This document shows, piece after piece, positions 1-9,718 of a stretch of 64,000 nucleotides of DNA. The first letter of the stretch is position 1. Each line of letters opens with the position of its first letter. This DNA comes from Mycobacterium fragae. Its GTDB lineage: Bacteria > Actinomycetota > Actinomycetes > Mycobacteriales > Mycobacteriaceae. The stretch lies in NCBI RefSeq assembly GCF_002102185.1, contig NZ_LQOW01000028.1, positions 62,001 through 126,000 of the forward strand. Direction: 5' to 3'. The notes beneath the pieces were generated by a model. That model was not told where the DNA came from, did no database searches, and saw only the letters and a program-made list of their open reading frames with translations. The position numbers and the translations under genes were made by a program.

Positions 1-123
1 AAATGTGGCCCATGGCATCGGGGAGGATGGGATCCGATACCGGAGCGGCCGGTGGCGCCGGCGCGTGTAGGCCACGACTGGGGCACCCCAGCGAAGCGAG
101 CGGAGGATTCCGTTGACGTTTGA
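1..123 (+). CDS. yidD: YidD family protein, 3' end only (partial)
   Basis: Frame 1 is open from the first base to a TGA at 121-123 and reads [17 protein letters not shown] near its start. The CGPWHxGGxDPxP pattern is the conserved C-terminal signature of YidD, a small protein that helps membrane insertion alongside YidC. Only the last 40 codons are inside the window. The stop lies 11 nt inside yidC, consistent with translational coupling and with the usual rpmH-rnpA-yidD-yidC order next to oriC, which would lie off the left edge. Confidence 0.85.
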   Translation, partial: KCGPWHRGGWDPIPERPVAPARVGHDWGTPAKRAEDSVDV

Positions 124-1192
124 TCCGTTCAGCCTGGACATCTTCTATTACCCGGTGTCGGCGATTATGTGGTTGTGGTACAAGGCATTTGCCTTTGTGC
201 TGGGGCCGTCGAACTTCTTCGCATGGGCGCTGTCGGTGATGTTCTTGGTGTTCACCCTGCGGGCAATCCTGTACAAGCCGTTCGTCCGACAGATCCGCAC
301 CACCCGCCAGATGCAAGAGTTGCAGCCGCAGATCAAGGCGCTGCAGAAGAAGTACGGCAAGGACCGTCAGCGGATGGCCTTGGAGATGCAGAAGCTGCAG
401 CGCGAACACGGGTTCAACCCGATACTGGGCTGCCTGCCGATGCTGGCGCAGATGCCGGTGTTCCTGGGTCTGTATCACGTGTTGCGTTCGTTCAACCGCA
501 CGACGGGCGGGTTTGGTCAACCGCATCTCTCGGTGGCCCAGAACCGTGCCACAGGGAACTACGTGTTCAGCCCGACCGACGTGGCGCACTTCCTGGATGC
601 CAACCTCTTTGGCGCGCCGATCGGCGCGTTCATGACCCAGCGGACCGGGCTGGACGCGTTCACCGAATTCAGCCGCCTCGCCGTGATCGGCGTCGGGGTG
701 CCCGTGATGATCGTGGCGGGAATCGCGACGTACTTCAACAGCCGCGCCTCGGTCGCGCGGCAGAGTCCCGAAGCGGCAGCCAACCCGCAGACCGCGATGA
801 TGAACAAGCTTGCGCTGTATGTCTTTCCGCTTGGCGTGGTGGTCGGCGGTCCTTTCCTGCCGCTGGCGATCATCGTGTATTGGGTTTCCAACAACATCTG
901 GACGTTCGGCCAGCAGCACTACGTCTTCGGGATGATCGAGCGCGAAGAAGAGGCGAAGAAACAGGAAGCGATCCAGCGACGGGCCGCGAATGCGCCGGCA
1001 CCCGGCGCCAAACCGAAGCGTCCGCCAAAGGCCACGCCGGCGGGCGGCAACGGCGCGGCGGCGGCGCCCGGCGGCGGTGAGGCCGGTGCCGAGGTCGACG
1101 GACAAAGCAAGACCCGACAGGCGGCGCGCACGGACGGCGCGGCCAACCGGACTCCACGCCCGGGCGCGAAGCCGAAGAAGCGGAAACGCTGA
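113..1192 (+). CDS. yidC: Membrane protein insertase YidC
   Basis: YidC/Oxa1 insertase that integrates proteins into the inner membrane, with or without SecYEG. The 359 residues lack the large periplasmic P1 domain of Gram-negative YidC. Visible in order: first membrane segment about 34-54 containing the conserved hydrophilic-groove arginine (R50, FTLRAIL), a charged cytoplasmic coiled hairpin about 65-100, a second hydrophobic block about 103-125 ([19 protein letters not shown]), further membrane segments about 190-265, and a basic Pro/Ala-rich tail ending KPKKRKR. The start is TTG at 113: GGAGG at 102-106 gives good spacing, and the protein begins where mycobacterial orthologues do. Essentially collinear with Rv3921c. 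Followed by jag in the same direction. Confidence 0.95.
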   Translation: MTFDPFSLDIFYYPVSAIMWLWYKAFAFVLGPSNFFAWALSVMFLVFTLRAILYKPFVRQIRTTRQMQELQPQIKALQKKYGKDRQRMALEMQKLQREHGFNPILGCLPMLAQMPVFLGLYHVLRSFNRTTGGFGQPHLSVAQNRATGNYVFSPTDVAHFLDANLFGAPIGAFMTQRTGLDAFTEFSRLAVIGVGVPVMIVAGIATYFNSRASVARQSPEAAANPQTAMMNKLALYVFPLGVVVGGPFLPLAIIVYWVSNNIWTFGQQHYVFGMIEREEEAKKQEAIQRRAANAPAPGAKPKRPPKATPAGGNGAAAAPGGGEAGAEVDGQSKTRQAARTDGAANRTPRPGAKPKKRKR

Positions 1193-1239
1193 CCGGCGAC
1201 CACGGCCGGGCCCTGAGACGAGAAGGGACAGAGGCAGGC

Positions 1240-1851
1240 ATGACAGACGCCGACACAACTGAACGCGACGCACCCGAAGAACCGGTGCAGGACGCCGGCC
1301 CAGACGCCTCGACGGATACGGGCGCGGATACGGCGGCGGCCGACAGCGGCGATGAGGGCGGCGAAGAGGCCGGCGGCGACGCCGACCTCGAGGAGCGGTT
1401 GGTCGCCGAGGGCGAAATCGCCGGCGACTATCTGGAAGAGCTGCTCGACATCCTTGATTTCGACGGCGACATCGACCTGGACGTCGAGGGCAACCGGGCG
1501 GTGGTCAGCATCGACGGCAGCGACGACCTGAACAAGTTGGTGGGCCGCAAGGGAGAGGTGCTCGACGCCCTACAGGAACTGACCCGGCTAGCGGTCCATC
1601 AGAAGACCGGCGTGCGCAGTCGCCTGATGCTCGACGTCGCGAGTTGGCGCCGCCGGCGCCGCGAGGAATTGGCGGCGCTGGGCGACAAGGTTGCCAGGAG
1701 GGTACTGGAAAGCGGCGAGCGCGAAGAGCTCGCGCCGATGACACCATTTGAGCGCAAGATCGTCCACGACGCCGTCGCGGTGATCGACGGAGTCCACAGC
1801 GAGAGCGAGGGCGTGGAGCCGTCGCGCCGGGTTGTGGTTCTGCTCGACTGA
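1240..1851 (+). CDS. jag: Jag/KhpB-type RNA-binding protein (KH + R3H)
   Basis: A 203-residue protein with three parts: a very acidic Asp/Glu/Ala-rich N-terminus (about 1-60), a KH-II domain (about 66-140) with the GxxG-type loop VGRKGEVLDALQ, and a C-terminal R3H domain with ERKIVHD (R172, H176). Family members (Jag/EloR/KhpB, Rv3920c in M. tuberculosis) bind RNA and influence cell elongation and division; the exact mycobacterial role is less certain. It follows yidC by 47 nt. The acidic N-terminus differs in length from the M. tuberculosis protein, which is the normally variable part. Confidence 0.9.
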   Translation: MTDADTTERDAPEEPVQDAGPDASTDTGADTAAADSGDEGGEEAGGDADLEERLVAEGEIAGDYLEELLDILDFDGDIDLDVEGNRAVVSIDGSDDLNKLVGRKGEVLDALQELTRLAVHQKTGVRSRLMLDVASWRRRRREELAALGDKVARRVLESGEREELAPMTPFERKIVHDAVAVIDGVHSESEGVEPSRRVVVLLD

Positions 1852-1875
1852 GCGCACCACGACAACGCCACATAG

Positions 1876-3631
<1,756 letters not shown>

Positions 3632-3635
<4 letters not shown>

Positions 3636-4609
3636 CTCAGCCGCTACGCAGGAAAGGCGGCCTCGGCCGCGGCTTGGCTTCGCTGATTCCGACGGGACCC
3701 GCCGACAGCGACTCCAACGCGTCGAGTCTGGGTCCGCGGATGGGCGATGCGGCCGCCGACGTCGTGCTCGGGGGACCGGGCCCGGCGAGCCCCAACGGCA
3801 TGGGCGCGGTCTACCGCGAGATCGACCCGGGCCTCATCGAGCCCAACCCGCGTCAGCCGCGCCAGGCGTTCGACGACGAGGCGCTGGCCGAGCTCGTGCA
3901 CTCGATCCGCGAATTCGGCCTCATGCAGCCGATCGTCGTGCGGCCGCTGGATGGTTCCAAGCGTTACCAACTCGTGATGGGGGAGCGGCGCTGGCGCGCC
4001 GCCCAAGAGGCCGGCATGACCACGATCCCGGCCATCGTCCGCGAGACCGGCGACGAGAACCTGTTGCGCGATGCGCTGCTGGAGAACATCCACCGCGTGC
4101 AGTTGAACCCGTTGGAAGAGGCGGCGGCCTACCAGCAACTGCTTGACGAGTTTGGTGTGACGCACGATGAGCTGGCGACCCGCATCGGCCGCTCGCGCCC
4201 GCTTATCACCAACATGATCCGGCTGCTTCGGCTGCCGATCGCGGTCCAGCGCCGGGTCGCCGCCGGCGTGCTGTCCGCGGGGCATGCTCGTGCGCTGCTG
4301 TCCCTCGAGGGCGGCCCGGAGGCTCAGGAGAACCTGGCCGCCCGCATCGTCGCCGAGGGGTTGTCGGTCCGGGCAACTGAGGAGGCGGTCACCCTCGCCA
4401 ATCGGGGCGATACCGACAAGCCGACCCCTCCTCGGCGCAAGCCGATTCAGATGCCGGGGCTTCAGGACGTTGCTGAGCGGTTGTCCACTGCCTTCGACAC
4501 CAGGGTCACGGTCAGCTTGGGCAAACGCAAAGGCAAGATCGTCGTCGAATTCGGCTCGGTGGAGGACTTGCAGCGCATCGTCGGCCTGATGAACTCGTCG
4601 AACACCTGA
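3632..4609 (+). CDS. parB: Chromosome partitioning CTPase ParB
   Basis: CTP-dependent DNA clamp that loads at parS and spreads to form the partition complex. The N-terminal LGRGLASLI (11-19) is the ParA-stimulating motif, the CTP-binding box contains GERRWRA (117-123), and a helix-turn-helix region at about 174-202 ([19 protein letters not shown]) reads parS. The C-terminal dimerisation part is about 275-325. Its start overlaps the parA stop by 4 nt, so the two are made together. Orthologue of Rv3917c. A 310-nt non-coding stretch follows. Confidence 0.96.
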
Positions 4610-4919
4610 CCGAAGACACGCCGCGATTCCGTCACTGTGACGGCTGGGCGCCCCAGGGCACCTTCAGCGACCGCGGCCAACTCAATCACCCTGTGCGCGA
4701 GCCCATTTCGGCGCTGTGCTTACCCGGCATCCTCGACACCGCAGCAGGAGCACGCCGAGGTGGCGCAAGTCGGCCATGCGCGACCATGCGGGCCGTCGCG
4801 CACTACCCCCCGTTTGCGGGATCCTGGGGGTACGCTCGCTTGCGGGGCGAAGTGACCACCCGTTTCGCGGGGAAGCCGGGTATTAGCCTCTCGCACCCTC
4901 ACGGAGGCCCAGGAGTGTA
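4610..4919. other. Non-coding interval after parB with two small palindromes
   Basis: No coding sequence is supported here. It contains CCGTCAC-T-GTGACGG at 4629-4643, close enough to the parB stop to be a transcription terminator or a protein-binding site, and TACCCCC (4804-4810) pairing with GGGGGTA (4826-4832) around a 15-nt loop. Several G-rich blocks resembling each other (tGCGGG) follow between 4811 and 4876. No U-tract follows either hairpin. Confidence 0.4.
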
Positions 4920-5651
4920 GTGACTGCTCGAATCACACCGCTGCAGCTCGAAGCCTTCGACCAGCTTCCCAAGCATGCGCGCCGGTGCGTCTTCTGGGAG
5001 GTGGACCCCGCGACCCTCGGAAAAGACGACCACCTCGCCGATCCGGAATTCGAGAAGGAGGCGTGGCTGTCGATGGTCATGCTCGAGTGGGGATCCTGCG
5101 GCCAGGTGGCCACCGCGACCCCCGCCGAGTGCGGCCAGAGCGAGCCGCCATGCCTGGGGTATGCGTTCTACGCTCCGCCGCGGGCGGTGCCGCGCGCGCA
5201 CCGGTTTCCCACCGCCCCGGTTTCCGCCGACGCCGTGTTGCTGACGTCGATGCGGGTGGAGCCCGGGCCCGCCGCCGACGATCTGCCCTACAGCCTGATT
5301 GCCCGGGTGGTCGACGAATTGGTCCGCCGCGGCGTGCGGGCGCTGGAGGCGTTCGGGCGCACCGATGCGGTCGCCGAGTTGCTTGACCCGCAGGCCGTCG
5401 ACCCCGACGTGGCACCCGTGCTGGAGGCGCTGGGGGATTGCTCGGTCGAACACTGCGTCATCGGGGCCGACTTTCTGCGCGACGTGGGGTTCGTCGTGGT
5501 CGCGCCGCACCGGTATTTCCCGCGCTTGCGGCTCGAGCTGGACAAGGGCCTCGGGTGGAAGGCGGAGGTGGAAGCCGCCCTGGAGCGGCTGTTGGAGAGC
5601 GCGCAACTGCAGCAGCCGGTGGCCGCAGGTTCGTCGGCTACGACCCGCTGA
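4920..5651 (+). CDS. Conserved Rv3916c-type protein, acetyltransferase-like
   Basis: A 243-residue protein close to M. tuberculosis Rv3916c, which sits in the same place beside parB and cwlM. No catalytic motif can be proved by eye. The arrangement of VLLTSMRVEPG, the segment YSLIARVVDELVRRGVRALEAFG and ADFLRDVGFVVVAPHRYFPRLRLEL resembles a GNAT N-acetyltransferase fold, and I recall this family being annotated that way; treat as inference. Start GTG 4920 follows AGGAG at 4911-4915. The 3' end overlaps that of convergent cwlM by 14 nt. Confidence 0.8.
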   Translation: MTARITPLQLEAFDQLPKHARRCVFWEVDPATLGKDDHLADPEFEKEAWLSMVMLEWGSCGQVATATPAECGQSEPPCLGYAFYAPPRAVPRAHRFPTAPVSADAVLLTSMRVEPGPAADDLPYSLIARVVDELVRRGVRALEAFGRTDAVAELLDPQAVDPDVAPVLEALGDCSVEHCVIGADFLRDVGFVVVAPHRYFPRLRLELDKGLGWKAEVEAALERLLESAQLQQPVAAGSSATTR

Positions 5652-6858
5652 GCCTGCTGGCCTGCTCCACCGACAATTCGTGGGCGAGGAGTTCGGCGAA
5701 GGTGAACGTGCCCGTTGGCCGGTCGTTCTTGCCAAGCAGATACAGCCGTTTGACCGCCGCCAGGATGCCTTCGGCAATGGCGTCGCGCGTCTGCGTCGTG
5801 ACCAGCATCGCGCGATCACGAGGGTTGGTGATGTAGCCGATGTCGACCTGGACCGTCGGCATCCGCGTCAGCCGCAGCAGGTCCCAGGTGCGGCCATGGG
5901 TGCGGCAATCCCGTAATCCGGTGCGCGCCACCACTTCTCGTTGAATAAAGTCAGCCAGGTTGCGGCCGATGGTGGAGACCGACCCATGCGAATTGCCGAA
6001 GTGAAACGAGGCCACACCATTGGCCGACGGGCTGCAATGGGCTGCGCAGCGCAAGCTGATCATCAGGTCGGCACCGACGGCGTTCGCGGTCGCCGCACGC
6101 TCCGCGTCGGACGGGCTGCGGTTAGTCGGCCGCGACAAGAACGTCTCCATGCCGATCGCCGTCATCCGGCCCTCGAGACGACTTCCCAAGTCCCACAACA
6201 TATCTGCCTCGCTGATGGGGCCGCCTGCGCCCTGCGTGATCAGACCGTGGTCGGCGCCGCCGCGACCGGGATCGATGATGATCCGCTTGCCGGAGAGCTT
6301 GGGACCGGACCGACGGACCAATTCCTCTTCACGGATGGCGTGCAAAGAGCCGCCGGTCACCCGCGAACTCAGAAAGTACAAGGAGCGCAACGTTTCCGGG
6401 CCGCAGATACCGTCGGCGTACAGCCCGTACTCGCGCTGGTAGGACATCAGCGCATTGTGCGTCTGCAAACCGAAGTAGCCGTCGACCAGGTCGGTGTAAA
6501 AACCCAGGTCTTGCAGCCTGGCTTGCAGGGTGGCGACGTCGTCGCCGTACATCGGCGCGCCGAACTGATGGTGCAGCGTACGCGCGCCCAGCCGGTAGGA
6601 CGCCTCTTTCAGCGCGCGGTAGGTCGCTTCACCGACGATGCCGTCGACGAGCAGCCCGCGATGTTGCTGGAAGGCGCGCACCGCGTGGTCCAGGTCCTCG
6701 TCGAACACGTCCAGCGCGACGTGCTTTCCGGTGGTCAGGTCCTCCTCGGGGCCGTCCAGATGCCCCAGCGCGGTCAGTGCCGCCCGAATCTCGGTGACTG
6801 CTGCGCTGCGGTCTCCGCAGCGCAGTGATTCGCCGGCGCCGCCGTGCGGAATCGACAT
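5638..6858 (-). CDS. cwlM: CwlM, amidase-like regulator of peptidoglycan synthesis
   Basis: Looks like an N-acetylmuramoyl-L-alanine amidase but is known in mycobacteria as a regulator: phosphorylated by PknB it activates MurA, and it also contacts MurJ and FhaA. Two peptidoglycan-binding repeats lie at about 12-85 and 100-160, an Amidase_3 domain at about 191-372. There is no signal peptide, fitting a cytoplasmic role. Metal ligands are degraded: DPGRGG has R199 where amidases have His, SLRCAAH has R270 where the second His is expected, and VQVDIGYITN has D339 in place of the catalytic Glu; E217 is kept. The C-terminal PTGTFTFAEL (381-390) contains the threonines expected for PknB phosphorylation. 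406 residues, orthologue of Rv3915; GGAGG lies upstream of the ATG. Confidence 0.94.
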   Translation of the reverse strand: MSIPHGGAGESLRCGDRSAAVTEIRAALTALGHLDGPEEDLTTGKHVALDVFDEDLDHAVRAFQQHRGLLVDGIVGEATYRALKEASYRLGARTLHHQFGAPMYGDDVATLQARLQDLGFYTDLVDGYFGLQTHNALMSYQREYGLYADGICGPETLRSLYFLSSRVTGGSLHAIREEELVRRSGPKLSGKRIIIDPGRGGADHGLITQGAGGPISEADMLWDLGSRLEGRMTAIGMETFLSRPTNRSPSDAERAATANAVGADLMISLRCAAHCSPSANGVASFHFGNSHGSVSTIGRNLADFIQREVVARTGLRDCRTHGRTWDLLRLTRMPTVQVDIGYITNPRDRAMLVTTQTRDAIAEGILAAVKRLYLLGKNDRPTGTFTFAELLAHELSVEQASRLSGS

Positions 6859-6981
6859 TCCAAAGCCTCCGGTGAGCCCGTGAACAGCCCTGCCGTGAGT
6901 TGACAGGCTTGGCGGTATTGTCGCAGACGCTCCGCGATTTCCGGAAAACGCCAGGCAACCGTGGCGATGCCAGGCCCGCTG

Positions 6982-7329
6982 TTATTGGGGGCTAGGCGTT
7001 ATGTCGGACAGTTCCCGCAACAACGCGGCCTTGCCCTTTGCCCCCACGATGCGTTTGACCGGCTGACCGTCCTTGAACAAGATCAACGTGGGAATCGAGA
7101 CCACCTGAAAATCGCGCGCCGTCGCCGGGTTGGCATCGACGTCGAGCTTGGCAACCCTGAGCTGACCGGCTTTTTCGGCCGCGATCTCCGCCAGCACCGG
7201 CGCCACCATCTTGCATGGCCCGCACCACGTAGCCCAAAAGTCAACCAGCACAGGCGTATCGCTCGCCAACACATCGCTGGCGAAAGAAGCGTCAGAGACT
7301 TCCACTGGGGCGCTGGTGTTCTCGGTCAT
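6982..7329 (-). CDS. trxC: Thioredoxin TrxC
   Basis: Small dithiol reductase with the canonical active site WCGPC (C36, C39) in [14 protein letters not shown] and the cis-Pro region [13 protein letters not shown]. 115 residues, matching M. tuberculosis TrxC. The start at 7329 forms an ATGA overlap with the trxB stop, so reductase and substrate are translated in tandem. A longer in-frame extension upstream only covers the 3' part of trxB and is not used. Confidence 0.96.
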   Translation of the reverse strand: MTENTSAPVEVSDASFASDVLASDTPVLVDFWATWCGPCKMVAPVLAEIAAEKAGQLRVAKLDVDANPATARDFQVVSIPTLILFKDGQPVKRIVGAKGKAALLRELSDITPSPQ

Positions 7330-8324
7330 CGCGGTACTCCAATCAGATCGGTGTCGGTGCCGGACTCGGTTTCGGCGGTCCCGTCGGACTCTGCGAGCTC
7401 GGCCAGCCAACGCTCGGCATCGATCGCTGCCGCACATCCGGTGCCGGCGGCGGTAACCGCTTGCCGATAGCTGCGGTCCACCAGATCACCGGCCGCAAAC
7501 ACGCCGCCCACTGAGGTACTCGTGGTGGGTTGCTTGACCAGCACGTAGCCGTCTTGGTCGACATCCAAGGCGTCGCGTACCAACTCGGAGCGGGGATCGT
7601 GACCGATCGCGACGAAGACCCCGGTCACGGGCAGCGTGCTTTCCTTGCCGGTGATCTTGTCGCGCAGCCGAAGCCCGGTAACCGTGCCGTCGCCCTCGAC
7701 GGCGACCACGACGCTGTTGGTGATGAAGCGGATCTTGTCGTTGGCCCGGGCCCGGTTGAGCATGATCTTCGACGCGCGGAACTCGTCGCGCCGGTGCACG
7801 ATCGTCACGCTTCGGGCGAACCGGGTGAGGAAGGTGGCTTCCTCCATCGCCGAGTCGCCGCCGCCGATGACGGCGATGTCCTGGTCGCGGAAGAAGAAGC
7901 CGTCGCAGGTGGCGCACGAACTGACGCCGCGGCCCAGCAGCTCCTGCTCACCGGGCACATTCAGATAGCGCGCCGCGGCGCCCATCGCCAGAATGACGGC
8001 CCGGGCCTGATGGGTCTCGCCGTCGGCGGTGGTGACCGACTTGACCGGGCCGTCCAGCGACACCGATTCGACGTCCTCCATGCGCAGGTCCGCCCCGAAC
8101 CGCAGCGCTTGCTCGCGCATCTGATCCATCAGCTCCGGGCCGGTGATGCCGTCGCGGAAGCCGGGATAGTTCTCGACGTCGGTCGTGGTCATCAACGCCC
8201 CGCCGAACGCGGTGCCCTCGAACACCAGCGGCGACAGCTGCGCGCGCGCCGTATAGAGCGCCGCGGTGTAGCCGGCGGGTCCTGAGCCGATGATGATCAC
8301 GTCATGCACAGCGGTGGCGGTCAT
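7326..8324 (-). CDS. trxB: Thioredoxin reductase TrxB
   Basis: NADPH- and FAD-dependent low-Mr thioredoxin reductase that recycles TrxC. Visible motifs: FAD-binding GSGPAG (13-18), redox-active CATC (C137, C140 in [13 protein letters not shown]), NADPH-binding GGGDSAME, and the C-terminal FAD motif GGVFAAGD. 332 residues from ATG 8324, which is preceded by AAAGG at good spacing. A SigH-type promoter lies just upstream. Orthologue of Rv3913 (also called trxB2). Confidence 0.96.
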   Translation of the reverse strand: MTATAVHDVIIIGSGPAGYTAALYTARAQLSPLVFEGTAFGGALMTTTDVENYPGFRDGITGPELMDQMREQALRFGADLRMEDVESVSLDGPVKSVTTADGETHQARAVILAMGAAARYLNVPGEQELLGRGVSSCATCDGFFFRDQDIAVIGGGDSAMEEATFLTRFARSVTIVHRRDEFRASKIMLNRARANDKIRFITNSVVVAVEGDGTVTGLRLRDKITGKESTLPVTGVFVAIGHDPRSELVRDALDVDQDGYVLVKQPTTSTSVGGVFAAGDLVDRSYRQAVTAAGTGCAAAIDAERWLAELAESDGTAETESGTDTDLIGVPR

Positions 8325-8358
8325 ACGAGCCTTTCGGGATACGGATTCAACCGTTTGG

Positions 8359-8385
8359 AACGCCAGCCTAGGGTGTGCTGTTCCC
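8359..8385 (-). promoter_or_regulatory. SigH-type promoter of trxB-trxC
   Basis: On the minus strand GGGAAC (8380-8385) is followed after exactly 17 nt by CGTT (8359-8362). This matches the GGAA/CGTT consensus of oxidative-stress ECF sigma factor SigH (SigR group). The trxB-trxC operon of M. tuberculosis is known to be SigH-dependent. The promoter lies between the rsmA stop and the trxB start, so redox stress can drive trxBC independently of the sigM-rsmA transcript. Confidence 0.75.
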
Positions 8386-8392
8386 GCGGACA

Positions 8393-9073
8393 CTACGGCC
8401 GCTTCACGAGTCTGTCAGCCAGTAGACCGGTGTTCGCTGAATTACAGGTGGGCGCCACCGCCAGCGCCGCCACCGTGCCGGGGGCCGTGCCCGGCACCAC
8501 CAGCAAGACTGCGGGGCGCCGGGCGACTTCGAGCGGGCGGGCACCGAGCACGCGGGCGGACGTCGGGTAACCGAGGCCTTCGAGGCAGGACGCGCGGCGT
8601 TGCGGGTCGGCCAGTGGCCCGTAGTCCGGTGCGTGGTCGAGCAAGGCGAGGATCTGTTGATCCGACAGCGGAATCGCCGGGGGCGGACGCGACACCGTGA
8701 TGTGTTGTGCGGTGGTCGGCGTGCTTGGCGTCGGCGCCGGCGCTCGCAGCAGCGCCGCGGTGCCGAGCCCGACCGCTACCGCGGCCGCCGCCAAACCGGC
8801 CAGCGCGGCGACGACTCGCGCCGGGCGGCCCAGATTGCCCGGTCGGACAGCATGAGCGGCGGGCGGCGCCGAGCCCAGCGCGGCGATCTCGCGGCGCACT
8901 CGGTTCAGCGCGTGCAGGGTCCGCTGGGCGTCCGGGTCGGTGCGGATCCTTTGACGCACCCGGGCGGCGACGTCATCGTCGAGCAGACCCGCTTGCAGGT
9001 CGGCGAGCAACTCCACCGTCAGCGGCGGATCCGCGCTCGCATCGTGGTGTTCATCCGGCTCGGCTCCGCCCAT
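8393..9073 (-). CDS. rsmA: Anti-sigma-M factor RsmA
   Basis: Membrane-bound anti-sigma factor for SigM, orthologue of Rv3912. The cytoplasmic N-terminus (about 18-65) has the anti-sigma helical look ([22 protein letters not shown]...), a single transmembrane segment follows at about 85-110 ([20 protein letters not shown]), and the rest is an extracytoplasmic Pro/Ala-rich sensor part of about 115 residues. It follows sigM by 50 nt, the standard sigma/anti-sigma order. 226 residues. Confidence 0.88.
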   Translation of the reverse strand: MGGAEPDEHHDASADPPLTVELLADLQAGLLDDDVAARVRQRIRTDPDAQRTLHALNRVRREIAALGSAPPAAHAVRPGNLGRPARVVAALAGLAAAAVAVGLGTAALLRAPAPTPSTPTTAQHITVSRPPPAIPLSDQQILALLDHAPDYGPLADPQRRASCLEGLGYPTSARVLGARPLEVARRPAVLLVVPGTAPGTVAALAVAPTCNSANTGLLADRLVKRP

Positions 9074-9123
9074 CCGCCTCAGTGTCCGTCATCGGAAACC
9101 GGATCGCCACGGCCCAGGCGCAA

Positions 9124-9675
9124 TCAGGCGTGGTCGAGGTATCCGAGGACGCTGGCCAGGCGAGCTCGTGCGCGAGCGCAGCGGCTCTTGACCGTGCCTT
9201 CGGCCACACCGAGCAGCCGGGCGGTGTCGGCAACCGAATAGCCGTGCATATCCACGGCCACCACCGCGGCGCGCTGCTCGACCGGCAGCCGCATCAGCGC
9301 TCGTTGCACCGCGATTGCGGTCTCGACCTGCGCCGTGCGATCGGCCACCGGGTAAACGTCTTCCAAGGCGATAGTGGGATGAGTCCTGTTGCGGCGCAAC
9401 CGGTCCAAGCACGCGTTGACCACGATGCGATACAACCAGCTGCTGACCGCGGCGTCATGCCGAAATGAGCCGGCGCCCCGGTGCGCGGAGAGCATCGCGT
9501 CCTGCAGCGCGTCGGCGGCGTCCTCGGGGCTGCGGCTGCTGAGCCGGGCGAGGCGCTGCAGTTGCGGGTGATGGCGGTGGATCAACTCCTCGAAGGCGTA
9601 CCGGTCGCCGGCGACGTGGGCGGCCAGCAGTTCGGCGTCGCTGCGTTGCTGCCGAACCCGGCGACCGAAGCCCAC
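9124..9675 (-). CDS. sigM: ECF RNA polymerase sigma factor SigM
   Basis: Extracytoplasmic-function sigma factor. Region 2 is at about 12-95 (YAFEELIHRHHPQL, DALQDAMLSAHRG, SSWLYRIVVNACLDRLRR) and region 4 at about 122-180 (LPVEQRAAVVAVDMHGYSVADTARLLGV, a helix-turn-helix). In M. tuberculosis SigM controls secreted and ESX-related products. GTG 9675 is the first in-frame start; sequence similarity to M. tuberculosis SigM (GYCPA just upstream) continues for a few codons before it without any ATG, GTG or TTG, so the true start could be non-canonical. 183 residues. Confidence 0.92.
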   Translation of the reverse strand: MGFGRRVRQQRSDAELLAAHVAGDRYAFEELIHRHHPQLQRLARLSSRSPEDAADALQDAMLSAHRGAGSFRHDAAVSSWLYRIVVNACLDRLRRNRTHPTIALEDVYPVADRTAQVETAIAVQRALMRLPVEQRAAVVAVDMHGYSVADTARLLGVAEGTVKSRCARARARLASVLGYLDHA

Positions 9676-9718
9676 GGCCGGACAGTAACCAATCGGTTGG
9701 CGCCCGGCACTTCACCTG

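Noticed and set aside
5941..6828. 295-codon plus-strand frame opposite cwlM
   Set aside because: Shadow of CwlM without recognisable motifs.
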